Positions 1 through 5,765 are shown, counted from the first letter of the stretch. The stretch is 9,203 nt of DNA from an uncultured Kouleothrix sp. (GCA_937858455.1 CALLYN010001092.1:1-9203); one strand, 5' to 3'. The notes: generated by a model from the letters alone, not told the origin. Made by a program: numbers and translations.

Positions 1-697
1 CCGGCCGCGCCATCCCCACCGCCCGGCCCAGCGCGTACGCCGCTGGCGGTATCAGCGCAAGCAGCAGCGCCATCATGCCGGCGTAGCTGCGCGCCGGGTC
101 GGCCCCGGCCAGGCCGCTGGCCGCCGCGTGGAGGTACGAGAACGCGTGGATGCGGCCCGAAACCGGCGGCGTGGTGACGATCGCCACCAGCGGGTTGCGC
201 GGCAGCAGCGCCAGGTCGCGCTGCGATGCGAGCTGGAGCACCCGCCCGAGCGGCACGTAGAACTCGGCGGCATCCCAGTTGCTGCCGATCGGCAGCGCCA
301 GCCCCCAGCGCAGCGGCGGCAGCACCGCCAGCCAGAACGCCACGCCCGCCAGCGCCCAGGCCGCCAGCGGCGCGGCTTCGCGAACAAAGGCGCGGCGCGG
401 CGAAGCCGCATTCGCGCAGCGCAGGGCTCGCTTCTTTGTGCTGGGGCGCAGCGCAGCCCACGCGTTCAGCGGCAGGGCCAGCAGCGCGAGGCCCGCCGCC
501 ACGCGCGTTGGCGCGAGCGCGGTGGTGGTGGTGAGCGCGGCGGTGACGCACAGCAACAGCGAGAGGCCCAGGTGTGGCATGAGCAGGGCGCGCTCGGCCC
601 ACGGGGCGGCCGGCAAAAGCAGCCGCGCGGGCGCGTAGCCCAGAAAGAAGCACAGCAGCAGCGCCAGCAAAGGGGGGGCCAGCAGATCGTACGTCGT
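1..697 (-). CDS. Multipass membrane protein, GT-C glycosyltransferase-like, 3' end outside window
   Basis: The minus-strand frame is open from 721 down to the window edge and encodes about 232 residues of an incomplete protein. Using the ACG at 697 as residue 1, hydrophobic segments lie near residues 5-24, 34-55, 60-80 and 105-125. A Lys/Arg-rich loop (about 83-105) separates the third and fourth. After the fourth comes W141-D142-A-A-E-F-Y-V-P, and further on a second hydrophobic stretch. A W-D-x(2-5)-Y/F-x(0-2)-P segment just after a membrane span resembles the first periplasmic loop of GT39/PMT-like GT-C glycosyltransferases, where an acidic residue is catalytic; this is family knowledge and the match is only suggestive. 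The gene directly follows the 177-aa gene and is probably cotranscribed with it. No ATG, GTG or TTG lies at a sensible place: the Shine-Dalgarno-like GAGGA (709-705) is seven bases before ACG at 697-695. Reality of the frame is fairly sure; the start and the glycosyltransferase role are not. Confidence 0.6.
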
Positions 698-704
698 GGC
701 TAGA

Positions 705-709
705 TCCTC
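705..709 (-). promoter_or_regulatory. Shine-Dalgarno GAGGA that points to an ACG start
   Basis: On the minus strand GAGGA overlaps the TGA stop of the upstream gene (708-710) and is followed, after seven bases, by ACG at 697-695. That is ideal ribosome-binding spacing for a start codon. The only ATG nearby (711-709) meets an in-frame TAG after three codons, so it cannot start the membrane protein unless a base is missing. Confidence 0.45.
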
Positions 710-1241
710 ATGTCGCGAAGCTCAAGATGTCGATGCGCGATCGGCGCACCTCGATCCAGTCGCCCGGCTCAAGCTGCGACTTACCGATCGTCTCGGCGAG
801 GCTCGCGGCGGTGACGCTGGTGCGCACACCGATCACGCCCACGCCAATGTCGAGCAGCAGCTCGGTGTACAGCGCCTCGTACGGCAGGTGCTCGCGCTCG
901 GCCTCCCAGGCCGGCACCGCCAGCACGCGGCCATACGCCGTCGGCACGGTACTGGCGCGCCCAGGCGCTAGGCCCTCCTCGGCCGCCAGGCCCTGGCGCG
1001 GCCGGCCCTCTTGCAGCCGTACGCTGCTCAGCAGAAACACCAGCTTGGCCACGCCTTCGCGCCCCTCCAGCGCCGGGTCGACGCGGTGGTGCCGGTCGAC
1101 CACGCCGATCGGCGCGGGCGCGCCGGCCGGCCGCAGCACAATCAGCGGCAGGTAGCGCCGGCCGTCGGGGTGAAGCTGGCCGGGCACAAGGCCCTCGAAG
1201 ACGCACGTCAGACCGAGTTTGTCGCTCTGGGGGAAACGCAT
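708..1241 (-). CDS. Hypothetical protein, 177 aa
   Basis: I do not recognise a family. The frame extends to an ATG at 1292, but the ATG at 1241 (MRFPQSDK...) is preferred: the extra 17 residues are low in character, the candidate -10 box lies inside them, and a weak AAGAG sits about ten bases upstream of 1241. The protein looks soluble, with no signal peptide or membrane span. Its sequence alternates short beta-like stretches (LTCVFEG, YLPLIVL, GVVDRHHRVD, KLVFLLSSVRL, YTELLLDIGVGVIGVRTS) and ends in GDWIEVRRSRIDILSF, so a mainly beta fold is likely. A Pro/Arg/Gly-rich stretch near residues 75-100 is probably a loop. It lies directly upstream of the membrane protein, its TGA stop overlapping that gene's ribosome-binding site, so the two are likely one transcript. 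Confidence 0.7.
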   Translation of the reverse strand: MRFPQSDKLGLTCVFEGLVPGQLHPDGRRYLPLIVLRPAGAPAPIGVVDRHHRVDPALEGREGVAKLVFLLSSVRLQEGRPRQGLAAEEGLAPGRASTVPTAYGRVLAVPAWEAEREHLPYEALYTELLLDIGVGVIGVRTSVTAASLAETIGKSQLEPGDWIEVRRSRIDILSFAT

Positions 1242-1463
1242 GATCGTACTCTTGCTTGCACATGGCCGAATATCGAGTTCATTGTACCGCATTGCGCCGG
1301 TTCGTGCTCAGGCCGCAGCGGCGCGCGCTCGCCACCACCGAGCGGCGCAATCTCTCGCACGCTTTCCTTCAATCCCCGGCTTCGTACCGGCGCGATCTTT
1401 CCCGCCACTGCCTTTGCATCTGCGCGGGCACGCGAGACCGCGCCCCTTTCTTCAACGCCTCGC
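1242..1463. other. Gene-free spacer before the tandem repeat array
   Basis: Apart from the candidate -10 box at 1281-1286 I see no gene or clear structure here. Open frames cross it on both strands, but their compositions (Arg, Ala, Ser rich) look like frame shadows, and none has a convincing start. Confidence 0.5.
1281..1286 (-). promoter_or_regulatory. Candidate -10 box for the 177-aa gene
   Basis: The minus strand reads TACAAT here. Transcription would begin about seven bases on, near 1274, giving a leader of roughly 33 bases before the ATG at 1241. The -35 region 17-18 bases upstream (GAGCAC/TGAGCA) is a poor match, so this is a tentative call. Confidence 0.3.
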
Positions 1464-1757
1464 TCGGTATAGAAGTTCGACTCCATGTACGCGGAGTTTG
1501 CCTCCACACGCGCGGGGGTTCACTGCATGCACGCGGGGCTCGCCTTCACACGCTCGGGGGTTCACTGCACGCGTGCGGGGTTCGACGCCAGACACGCGGG
1601 GTTTGACTCCACAAGCACGGGGTTCGTCTTCGCACGCGCGGGGGTTCACTGCAGGCGTGCGGGGCTCGTCTTCACACGCGCGGGGGTTCAATGCATGCGT
1701 GCGGGGTTCGACTCCAGACACGCGGGGGTTCGCTGCAGGCGTGCGGGGTTTACATCG
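1464..1757. repeat. 21-bp tandem repeat array (minisatellite-like), about 14 units
   Basis: Thirteen consecutive 21-bp units start at 1485, 1506, 1527, 1548, 1569, 1590, 1611, 1632, 1653, 1674, 1695, 1716 and 1737. A degenerate unit at 1464 precedes them and the last unit decays at its end. The shared core is GCGGGGTTC or GCGGGGGTTC, preceded by ACAC/GCGT-type bases and followed by a variable ACTGC, GACTCC or GTCTTC end. The units fall into types in the order A B A C D E, repeated as A B A C D F from 1632, so positions 1506-1610 and 1632-1736 form a 126-bp higher-order duplication. Aligned A, C and second-A copies differ at one or two bases; the B and D copies differ at four. Because 21 is a multiple of three, the array stays open in several frames. 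It lies downstream of the PH-domain gene. Confidence 0.9.
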
Positions 1758-1828
1758 CTCTCCGCTCGACCGCTTTCCGCTCCCCATATAGGGGTCGGCG
1801 CTCCTGTCGCCTTGCGTTCCGGCCGCCC
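1758..1828. other. Spacer between the repeat array and the PH-domain gene
   Basis: This short stretch follows the 3' end of the minus-strand PH-domain gene. It holds a small CCCC-ATATA-GGGG inverted repeat (about 1785-1797) without a U-tract on either strand, so I do not call a terminator. Confidence 0.4.
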
Positions 1829-2404
1829 TCACGCCTCGGCGCTCTCGTCGGCCTCGGGCCGCTTGCTCAGCGCGTCGCGCAGATCCGCCACAAAGTCGCG
1901 CGGGCGCGCTGGGCTGACGATCAGCGGCGTGCGGTCGCGCCGCGCCAGTGCCACCAGCCGCTCGCGGTTGGTGGCCGCGAAGAAAACCGCGCCGTAGCGC
2001 TCGAGCTGGAACGGCCCCTGGTAGCCAAACACCCCGGCGTTGAACGATCGCCGCAGCCCGAAGCGCGGCACATCCGCCAGGCCCAGCGCCAGCGAAACAC
2101 CGCTGACCTGCTCGAGCGGCACGCGCATCGCGCGCGGCCAGCGCCGCTTGATCACCAGCTGGGTGTCGTCGATCAGGTAGGCGGTGGGCTGCACCAGGTA
2201 GTTCAGCAGCAGCCAGATGAACAGCGCCAGCGCCACCGCCAGCGTGATCACCGCGCCCGTCACCGCCACGCCGTTCAATAGCATCCCGCTGAGGTACAAA
2301 AACAGCGCCGGAAGCGTCAGCACGCCGCCGAGCATCGCAATACCGCTGGTGATCTGCTCGGCGTAGCTGTCGAGCGGCGCCGCGTCGAATGTCGTCTGGC
2401 TCAT
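1829..2404 (-). CDS. Two-TM protein with bacterial PH-like domain, 191 aa
   Basis: Starting at ATG 2404 (MSQTTFDAAP), the protein has two hydrophobic helices near residues 21-40 and 46-68. A cytoplasmic C-terminal domain of about residues 72-178 follows. It reads as the beta-rich fold of bacterial PH-like membrane proteins: AYLIDDTQLVIKRR opens it, RVPLEQVSGVSLA is the next strand region, and GAVFFAATNRERLVAL plus PLIVSPARPRDFVADLRDAL close it with the C-terminal helix. In that family the repeated pattern is 'Y.l.d..lvi...' then 'v.l.qv..v', with a final 'v.i.p.dp..f...L'; the family role is unknown. The start at 2404 is chosen over the ATG at 2434 because GAGGAAG lies just before it. The gene is divergent from the histidine kinase, which may hint at a shared membrane or envelope role but proves nothing. 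Confidence 0.8.
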   Translation of the reverse strand: MSQTTFDAAPLDSYAEQITSGIAMLGGVLTLPALFLYLSGMLLNGVAVTGAVITLAVALALFIWLLLNYLVQPTAYLIDDTQLVIKRRWPRAMRVPLEQVSGVSLALGLADVPRFGLRRSFNAGVFGYQGPFQLERYGAVFFAATNRERLVALARRDRTPLIVSPARPRDFVADLRDALSKRPEADESAEA

Positions 2405-2434
2405 ACTTCCTCGGCCACACTTCCAGCTCTGCAT

Positions 2435-2449
2435 GCGGGATTGCCCGCA
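2435..2449 (-). other. Small hairpin in the PH-gene leader
   Basis: GCGGG-ATTG-CCCGC, extended by one T-A pair (2434 with 2449), can form a six-pair stem with a four-base loop in the roughly 47-base 5' leader of the minus-strand transcript. No riboswitch family is recognised. Confidence 0.35.
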
Positions 2450-2457
2450 CCCTGCGT

Positions 2458-2463
2458 ATCATA
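2458..2463 (-). promoter_or_regulatory. Extended -10 promoter for the PH-domain gene
   Basis: The minus strand reads TGG-TATGAT, an extended -10 element (TGn upstream of the hexamer). The -35 region is weak, which extended -10 promoters tolerate. Transcription would start near 2451, leaving about 47 bases of leader before the ATG at 2404. Confidence 0.5.
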
Positions 2464-2558
2464 CCACGACACAGCGAAAGCGTGCGACTGCCTGTTTCCC
2501 CCTTTGTGCTGCTGAATAATCTGTTATCAAACTGTTATCGTAATCGCTGCCTAGCGGC

Positions 2559-2587
2559 TTGTTATTCGTATTCGGCTGTGCTATAAC
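2559..2587 (+). promoter_or_regulatory. Sigma-70-type promoter of the histidine kinase gene
   Basis: TTGTTA at 2559-2564 and TATAAC at 2582-2587 are separated by exactly 17 bases. A TGTGC segment precedes the -10, which is close to an extended -10. The start site would lie near 2594, so the leader is only about 18 bases and carries the ribosome site directly. Confidence 0.65.
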
Positions 2588-2600
2588 AGCCCGTGTCGCT

Positions 2601-2606
2601 AGGAGA
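2601..2606 (+). promoter_or_regulatory. Ribosome binding site AGGAGA of the kinase gene
   Basis: AGGAGA lies five bases before the ATG at 2612 and fixes that start. Confidence 0.75.
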
Positions 2607-2611
2607 AGCAT

Positions 2612-4603
2612 ATGACATTGAAGCATTCAGGTTTGTCGCGTGTGGCCGCACTACTGCGACTACCTGTCGTCCGAATCTGGCTGCCTGCTCTGGTCATCAG
2701 CGCGGCGCTGACACTCGCGCTCGGCTTCCCGGCGCATCTCGACAGGTGGATCGGCGCGTCGGCGCTGCTGCTGCTGCTGATCGTCCTCGGCCAGGTGCTT
2801 TCCGTCGAGCTTGAAGACGGCAGCGCGCTCACACCCACGCCCGCGCTGCTGATCGCCGGCCTCACGCTGGTGGGCTGGCCGCTGCTGCTGCCGGCCGCGC
2901 TGCTCGCCTCGCTGGGCGGGCTGCTGGTCAAGCGCCGCTCGTTCGAGCAGGTACTGATCGAGGCCGGCAGCCGCTGCCTGATCGTCGGCTTCGCCACGCC
3001 GGTGTACCTGCTCAGCCAGCCGGCTGGCGCCCTGCCCTACAGCACGCCGGCCGGCCTGCTCGGCCTGCTGCTGATCGGCGCGATTGCCTACACGGTCAAG
3101 CTGATCATTGGCGTCGACGGCGGGCAGGAGCCGTTGCTGGCGCGGCTGCGCGGGCGCCTGCGCGCGCTACGCTGGTATGTCCTGGCGATGGTGCCGCTCG
3201 GTGGCCTGCTCGGCGTGCTGTGGTCGCTCAGCCCATACCTGTTTCTGCTGGGCCTGGCCCCGCTGATCGTCGCGCAGTACTTGTTCCGCAGCGCGGTGGC
3301 CCTGCGCCGCACCAGCGCCGACCTCGAGCGCACGGCGCGCCAGAGCGAGCGCCTCGCAACGCGCGTCGAGCGCCTGCAAGCCCTCGCCACCGCCATGCTC
3401 GGCACGCTCGACGTTCAGAGTATGCTCGAGCTGCTGTGCCAACGTTTGGCGGCCCTGCTCGACGCGCCCGCCGGCTGGGTGGTGCTGCTCGACGACAACG
3501 CCCAACCCCAGCTCATGACCCTGCACAACCTGCCGTACGGCGACAATACCACCATCGCCGAGCCGCGCAGCTTTCTCGCGCTGCTCGAGCGTGGCCGCGT
3601 GATGCTGGTGGCCGACGAGCGCGCCCAGGCGCTGGCCCCTGCCCCGGTGCCGCCTGGCGCGCCCGACTGGTCGGCCGTGCTGTGCATCCCGCTGCTCGGC
3701 GAGGGCGACGGCGTGGGCGCGACCATGCCGCTGCTTGGGGCGATCTGCCTGGCCTTCGACCGCGTGCGCGGCCTCGACGCCGACGAGCAGCGCGTGCTAA
3801 GCTCGTTCGCACACCAGGCCGCCGTCTCGATCGAAAACGCGCGCCTGTTCGACCAGCTGCGCCACAAGCAGGCCGAGCTGATCCAATCCTCGAAGCTCGC
3901 CGCAGTCGGCACGTTCGCCGCCGGCATCGCCCACGAGTTCAACAACCTGCTGGGCAGCATGCTGGGCTACGCCGAGCTGGGCTTCCAGAGCGACGACATA
4001 ACCGATAAAGATCGCTCGCTCGAGGTGGTAGTGCAGGCGTGCCGGCGCGGCCGCAGCATCACGCGCGGCCTGCTCACCTTCGCCCGCCGCCAGGAACACC
4101 ACCGCGCCATGGCCGATATCACCGACGCGGTCAACGAAACCCTCACGCTCGTCGAGATCGACCTGCACAAGTCGCGTATTCATGTCGTGCGCAACATCGA
4201 GCCAATCCCGCTCACCGTGTGCGACCTGGGGCAGCTCTCGCAGGTGGTGCTGAACCTGATCACCAACGCCCGCGACGCCATGCGCCCCGCCGGCGGCACG
4301 CTCACAATCAGCCTGCGCGAGCGCTTTGATCGGATCGAGCTGAGCGTCGGCGACACCGGCTCCGGCATTCCCGCCGAGCTGCGCGACAAAATCTTCGAGC
4401 CGTTCGTCACCACCAAGGGCGCGCTGGGCGGCAGCCAGACGCCCGGCACCGGCCTGGGCCTCTCGGTCTCGTACGGCATCGTGCAGGAGCACGGCGGCAC
4501 GATCGAGGTCGAGAGCGCGCTCGGCCGCGGCACAACCATGACCGTGCGGCTGCCAATCATCACCGCCGAAACCTTCGAGCGCGAGCTGGCCGTGGGCGCC
4601 TAG
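2612..4603 (+). CDS. Orphan membrane sensor histidine kinase with GAF domain, 663 aa
   Basis: An autophosphorylating sensor kinase that would pass phosphate to an unknown response regulator. The first ~225 residues form a hydrophobic sensor/anchor with spans near 22-38, 49-64, 77-107, 122-135, 147-167 and 188-224. A short coiled coil (about 230-258, TSADLERTARQSERLATRVERL) leads to a GAF domain (about 262-412). The transmitter follows: the H box has phosphoacceptor H441 in IAHEFNN, the N box has N548 and N552 in VVLNLITNARDAM, G1 is D581-T-G-S-G585, the F box is F595-E-P-F598, and G2 is G612-T-G-L-G616. All key residues are intact, so it should be active. The HEFNN and N-box wording resembles the HPK4/NtrB-like branch. 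No receiver or response regulator is in the window, so it is an orphan here. It has its own promoter and ends before a palindrome-rich spacer. The family call is firm; signal and target are unknown. Confidence 0.95.
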   Translation: MTLKHSGLSRVAALLRLPVVRIWLPALVISAALTLALGFPAHLDRWIGASALLLLLIVLGQVLSVELEDGSALTPTPALLIAGLTLVGWPLLLPAALLASLGGLLVKRRSFEQVLIEAGSRCLIVGFATPVYLLSQPAGALPYSTPAGLLGLLLIGAIAYTVKLIIGVDGGQEPLLARLRGRLRALRWYVLAMVPLGGLLGVLWSLSPYLFLLGLAPLIVAQYLFRSAVALRRTSADLERTARQSERLATRVERLQALATAMLGTLDVQSMLELLCQRLAALLDAPAGWVVLLDDNAQPQLMTLHNLPYGDNTTIAEPRSFLALLERGRVMLVADERAQALAPAPVPPGAPDWSAVLCIPLLGEGDGVGATMPLLGAICLAFDRVRGLDADEQRVLSSFAHQAAVSIENARLFDQLRHKQAELIQSSKLAAVGTFAAGIAHEFNNLLGSMLGYAELGFQSDDITDKDRSLEVVVQACRRGRSITRGLLTFARRQEHHRAMADITDAVNETLTLVEIDLHKSRIHVVRNIEPIPLTVCDLGQLSQVVLNLITNARDAMRPAGGTLTISLRERFDRIELSVGDTGSGIPAELRDKIFEPFVTTKGALGGSQTPGTGLGLSVSYGIVQEHGGTIEVESALGRGTTMTVRLPIITAETFERELAVGA

Positions 4604-4609
4604 CAGCAA

Positions 4610-4643
4610 TGTGGGAGCGCGGGTGCGGCAAAGCCGCCCCACA
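4610..4643. repeat. Bulged hairpin with GGCAAAGCC apex
   Basis: Core arms GCGGC (4625-4629) and GCCGC (4633-4637) flank an AAA loop. Outer arms TGTGGG (4610-4615) and CCCACA (4638-4643) extend the stem, leaving a nine-base bulge on the left side only. It begins seven bases after the kinase stop codon. There is no U-tract, so an intrinsic terminator is not supported. Confidence 0.5.
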
Positions 4644-4650
4644 GATGCTC

Positions 4651-4681
4651 TTTCGCGCTGTGGCTTTGGCACAGCGCGAAA
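4651..4681. repeat. Perfect 12-bp inverted repeat downstream of the kinase gene
   Basis: Arms TTTCGCGCTGTG (4651-4662) and CACAGCGCGAAA (4670-4681) pair perfectly around the seven-base loop GCTTTGG. The 3' flank on the plus strand is A-rich, not U-rich, so it is not a standard intrinsic terminator. It could act as a transcript 3'-end stem or belong to a repeat family. Confidence 0.6.
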
Positions 4682-4745
4682 AACGAATACCTTTAAAAAG
4701 CACCAAGGCACCAGGGCTCGTGCAACGTCTTTCGACGCCTCCCCC

Positions 4746-4774
4746 TACCCCTTCCCCTGACAAGGGAGGGGGTA
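4746..4774. repeat. Imperfect C-tract/G-tract palindrome
   Basis: A left arm of TACCCCTT followed by CCCC faces a right arm of GGG, A and GGGGGTA, giving a stem with one bulge and one G-U pair around GACA. It resembles a degenerate relative of the larger palindrome at 4810-4863. Confidence 0.5.
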
Positions 4775-4809
4775 ACACATCTGGCTGTGTGGTGCGGTCG
4801 CGGCGGCGA

Positions 4810-4863
4810 CCTCACCCCCCTTCCCCCTTCTCCCGCGCGGGAGAGGGGGTAAGGGGGGTGAGG
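4810..4863. repeat. Near-perfect 54-nt C/G-tract palindrome (REP/MITE-like)
   Basis: The left arm opens CCTCACCCCCCTT and reaches a centre of TCCCGCGCGGGA; the right arm ends AAGGGGGGTGAGG. The two 27-base halves pair throughout except for one G-U pair (4828 with 4845) and one unpaired T (4850). Palindromes of this kind, with alternating C-tracts and a short G/C centre, are known as dispersed intergenic repeats in several GC-rich bacteria. No transposase is attached here. It lies about 65 bases before the exonuclease -10 box. Confidence 0.75.
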
Positions 4864-4923
4864 GCCGACGTTGCATGAGCCCTGACCAAGGCACCTGGCG
4901 GCCCACAAACCCCGCGCGCAATT

Positions 4924-4932
4924 TGGTATACT
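4924..4932 (+). promoter_or_regulatory. Extended -10 promoter giving a leaderless mRNA
   Basis: TTGGTATACT at 4923-4932 contains TGG followed by TATACT (4927-4932), an extended -10 element. The ATG of the next gene begins at 4939, six bases past the hexamer, exactly where transcription should start. No Shine-Dalgarno sequence is present (CTATCGGC precedes the ATG). The -35 region (about CACAAA) is weak. Confidence 0.55.
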
Positions 4933-4938
4933 ATCGGC

Positions 4939-5721
4939 ATGAGCCAACCGATCACGCTTGTATCCTGGAATGTCAATGGCATCCGCGCGCTGGAGAAGAA
5001 AGGCTTCTCGGCGTGGCTGCAGTCGAGCGGCGCCGACATTGTGATGCTCCAGGAAACCAAATGCCACCCCGAGCAGCTATCGGCAGCGCTGCGGCAGCCT
5101 GCGGGTTTCCAGAGCGAGTGGTGCTGGGCCGAGAAAAAGGGCTACAGCGGCGTGGCGACGTTCTCGCGCCTGCCTGCGGCCACGGCTCGCGGCCTGGGCC
5201 AGCCGCACTTCGACAGCGAAGGGCGCGTGCTGATCAGCACCTTCCCGCAGTTTACGCTGTTCAACATCTACTTTCCTTCCGGCAGCAGCGGCATGGCGCG
5301 CGTCGCCTTCAAGCTCGAGTTCTACCGCCACGTGCTCGCGGTGCTGCGCGGCTACCTCGATGCCGGCCGGCCGCTGATCGTCGCCGGCGATGTCAACACT
5401 GCCTACGCCGAGATCGACCTCGCGCGCCCGCGCGAAAACCGCATGACCTCGGGGTTCCTCGCCGAGGAGCGCGCCGCGCTCGGCGAGTTCTTCGCCGCCG
5501 GCCTGGTCGACGCCTTCCGCCACGCCCGGCCGTCCGAAGCCAAGTACTCCTGGTGGTCGCAGGTCACCAACGCCCGCGAGCGCAACATCGGCTGGCGGCT
5601 CGACTACTTCCTGATCTCGCGCGACCTGCTGCCCTACCTGGTCGACGCCGACATCCACCCCAGCGTGCTTGGCTCAGACCACTGCCCGGTCAGCCTGACG
5701 CTGGCCTTGCCCGCCAGGTAG
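4939..5721 (+). CDS. xth: Exodeoxyribonuclease III / AP endonuclease (ExoA type), 260 aa
   Basis: A DNA-repair enzyme that incises at abasic sites and removes 3'-blocking groups or 3'-terminal nucleotides from duplex DNA, using Mg2+ in base excision repair. The ExoIII/APE1 fold motifs are in order: W10-N11-V-N13-G near the N-terminus, LQETK with the metal-binding E39, GYSGVATFSR (68-77), NIYFPSG with Y111, AGDVNTAYAEIDLA with D151 and N153, the GFLAEERA segment (172-179), RLDYFLIS (220-227), and the terminal GSDHCPV with D247-H248. Length matches the family (about 250-270). The start at 4939 gives the normal N-terminus of the family (short residue run before SWNVNGIRA). The transcript appears leaderless. 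The gene stands alone, between a palindrome-rich spacer and a new promoter, so it is probably a single-gene unit. Confidence 0.95.
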   Translation: MSQPITLVSWNVNGIRALEKKGFSAWLQSSGADIVMLQETKCHPEQLSAALRQPAGFQSEWCWAEKKGYSGVATFSRLPAATARGLGQPHFDSEGRVLISTFPQFTLFNIYFPSGSSGMARVAFKLEFYRHVLAVLRGYLDAGRPLIVAGDVNTAYAEIDLARPRENRMTSGFLAEERAALGEFFAAGLVDAFRHARPSEAKYSWWSQVTNARERNIGWRLDYFLISRDLLPYLVDADIHPSVLGSDHCPVSLTLALPAR

Positions 5722-5756
5722 CCCGCTGCCAGGGGCGCCCGGCCAATGCCAGGCCA

Positions 5757-5765
5757 TGCTATAAT
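5757..5765 (+). promoter_or_regulatory. Extended -10 promoter upstream of the SDR gene
   Basis: TGC-TATAAT places a consensus hexamer at 5760-5765 with the TGn extension. The -35 position is G/C-rich and poor. Transcription would start near 5772, leaving about 210 bases of untranslated leader before the SDR start chosen at 5983. Confidence 0.55.

Larger units (their letters stand above)
4604..4938. other. Gene-free, palindrome-rich spacer
   Basis: No gene is supported here. The stretch contains four inverted repeats (4610-4643, 4651-4681, 4746-4774, 4810-4863), a short AGCACCAAGGCACCAGGG segment with two direct GCACCA copies (about 4700-4717), and the extended -10 box of the downstream gene. 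Short open frames through it are made of the repeats. Confidence 0.7.

Noticed and set aside
128..703. 191-residue plus-strand open frame and two others in 226-638
   Set aside because: Gln/Arg- and Ala/Pro-rich compositions typical of shadows; the minus-strand frame encodes a coherent hydrophobic protein.
1464..1757. CRISPR array
   Set aside because: Units are contiguous 21-bp repeats with no unique spacers, and no cas gene is present.
1219..1997. Plus-strand open frames through the repeat array (starts at 1219, 1256 and 1485)
   Set aside because: They exist because the repeat unit is a multiple of three and lacks stops; no Shine-Dalgarno sequence, no promoter, and they run into the antisense of the PH-domain gene.
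1452..2462. 336-residue minus-strand open frame across the repeat array and the PH-domain gene
   Set aside because: It overlaps the PH-domain gene in another frame, and its C-terminal part is only the translated 21-bp repeat. It has no ribosome site at its start.
4651..4681. Intrinsic terminator of the kinase gene
   Set aside because: The stem is good but the plus-strand 3' flank is A-rich and there is no U-tract.
3797..4711. 304-residue minus-strand open frame
   Set aside because: Antisense of the kinase transmitter; the sense frame has all catalytic boxes intact.
5722..5757. Terminator of the exonuclease gene
   Set aside because: GGGCGCCC and GGCC repeats give only weak stems and no U-tract follows.
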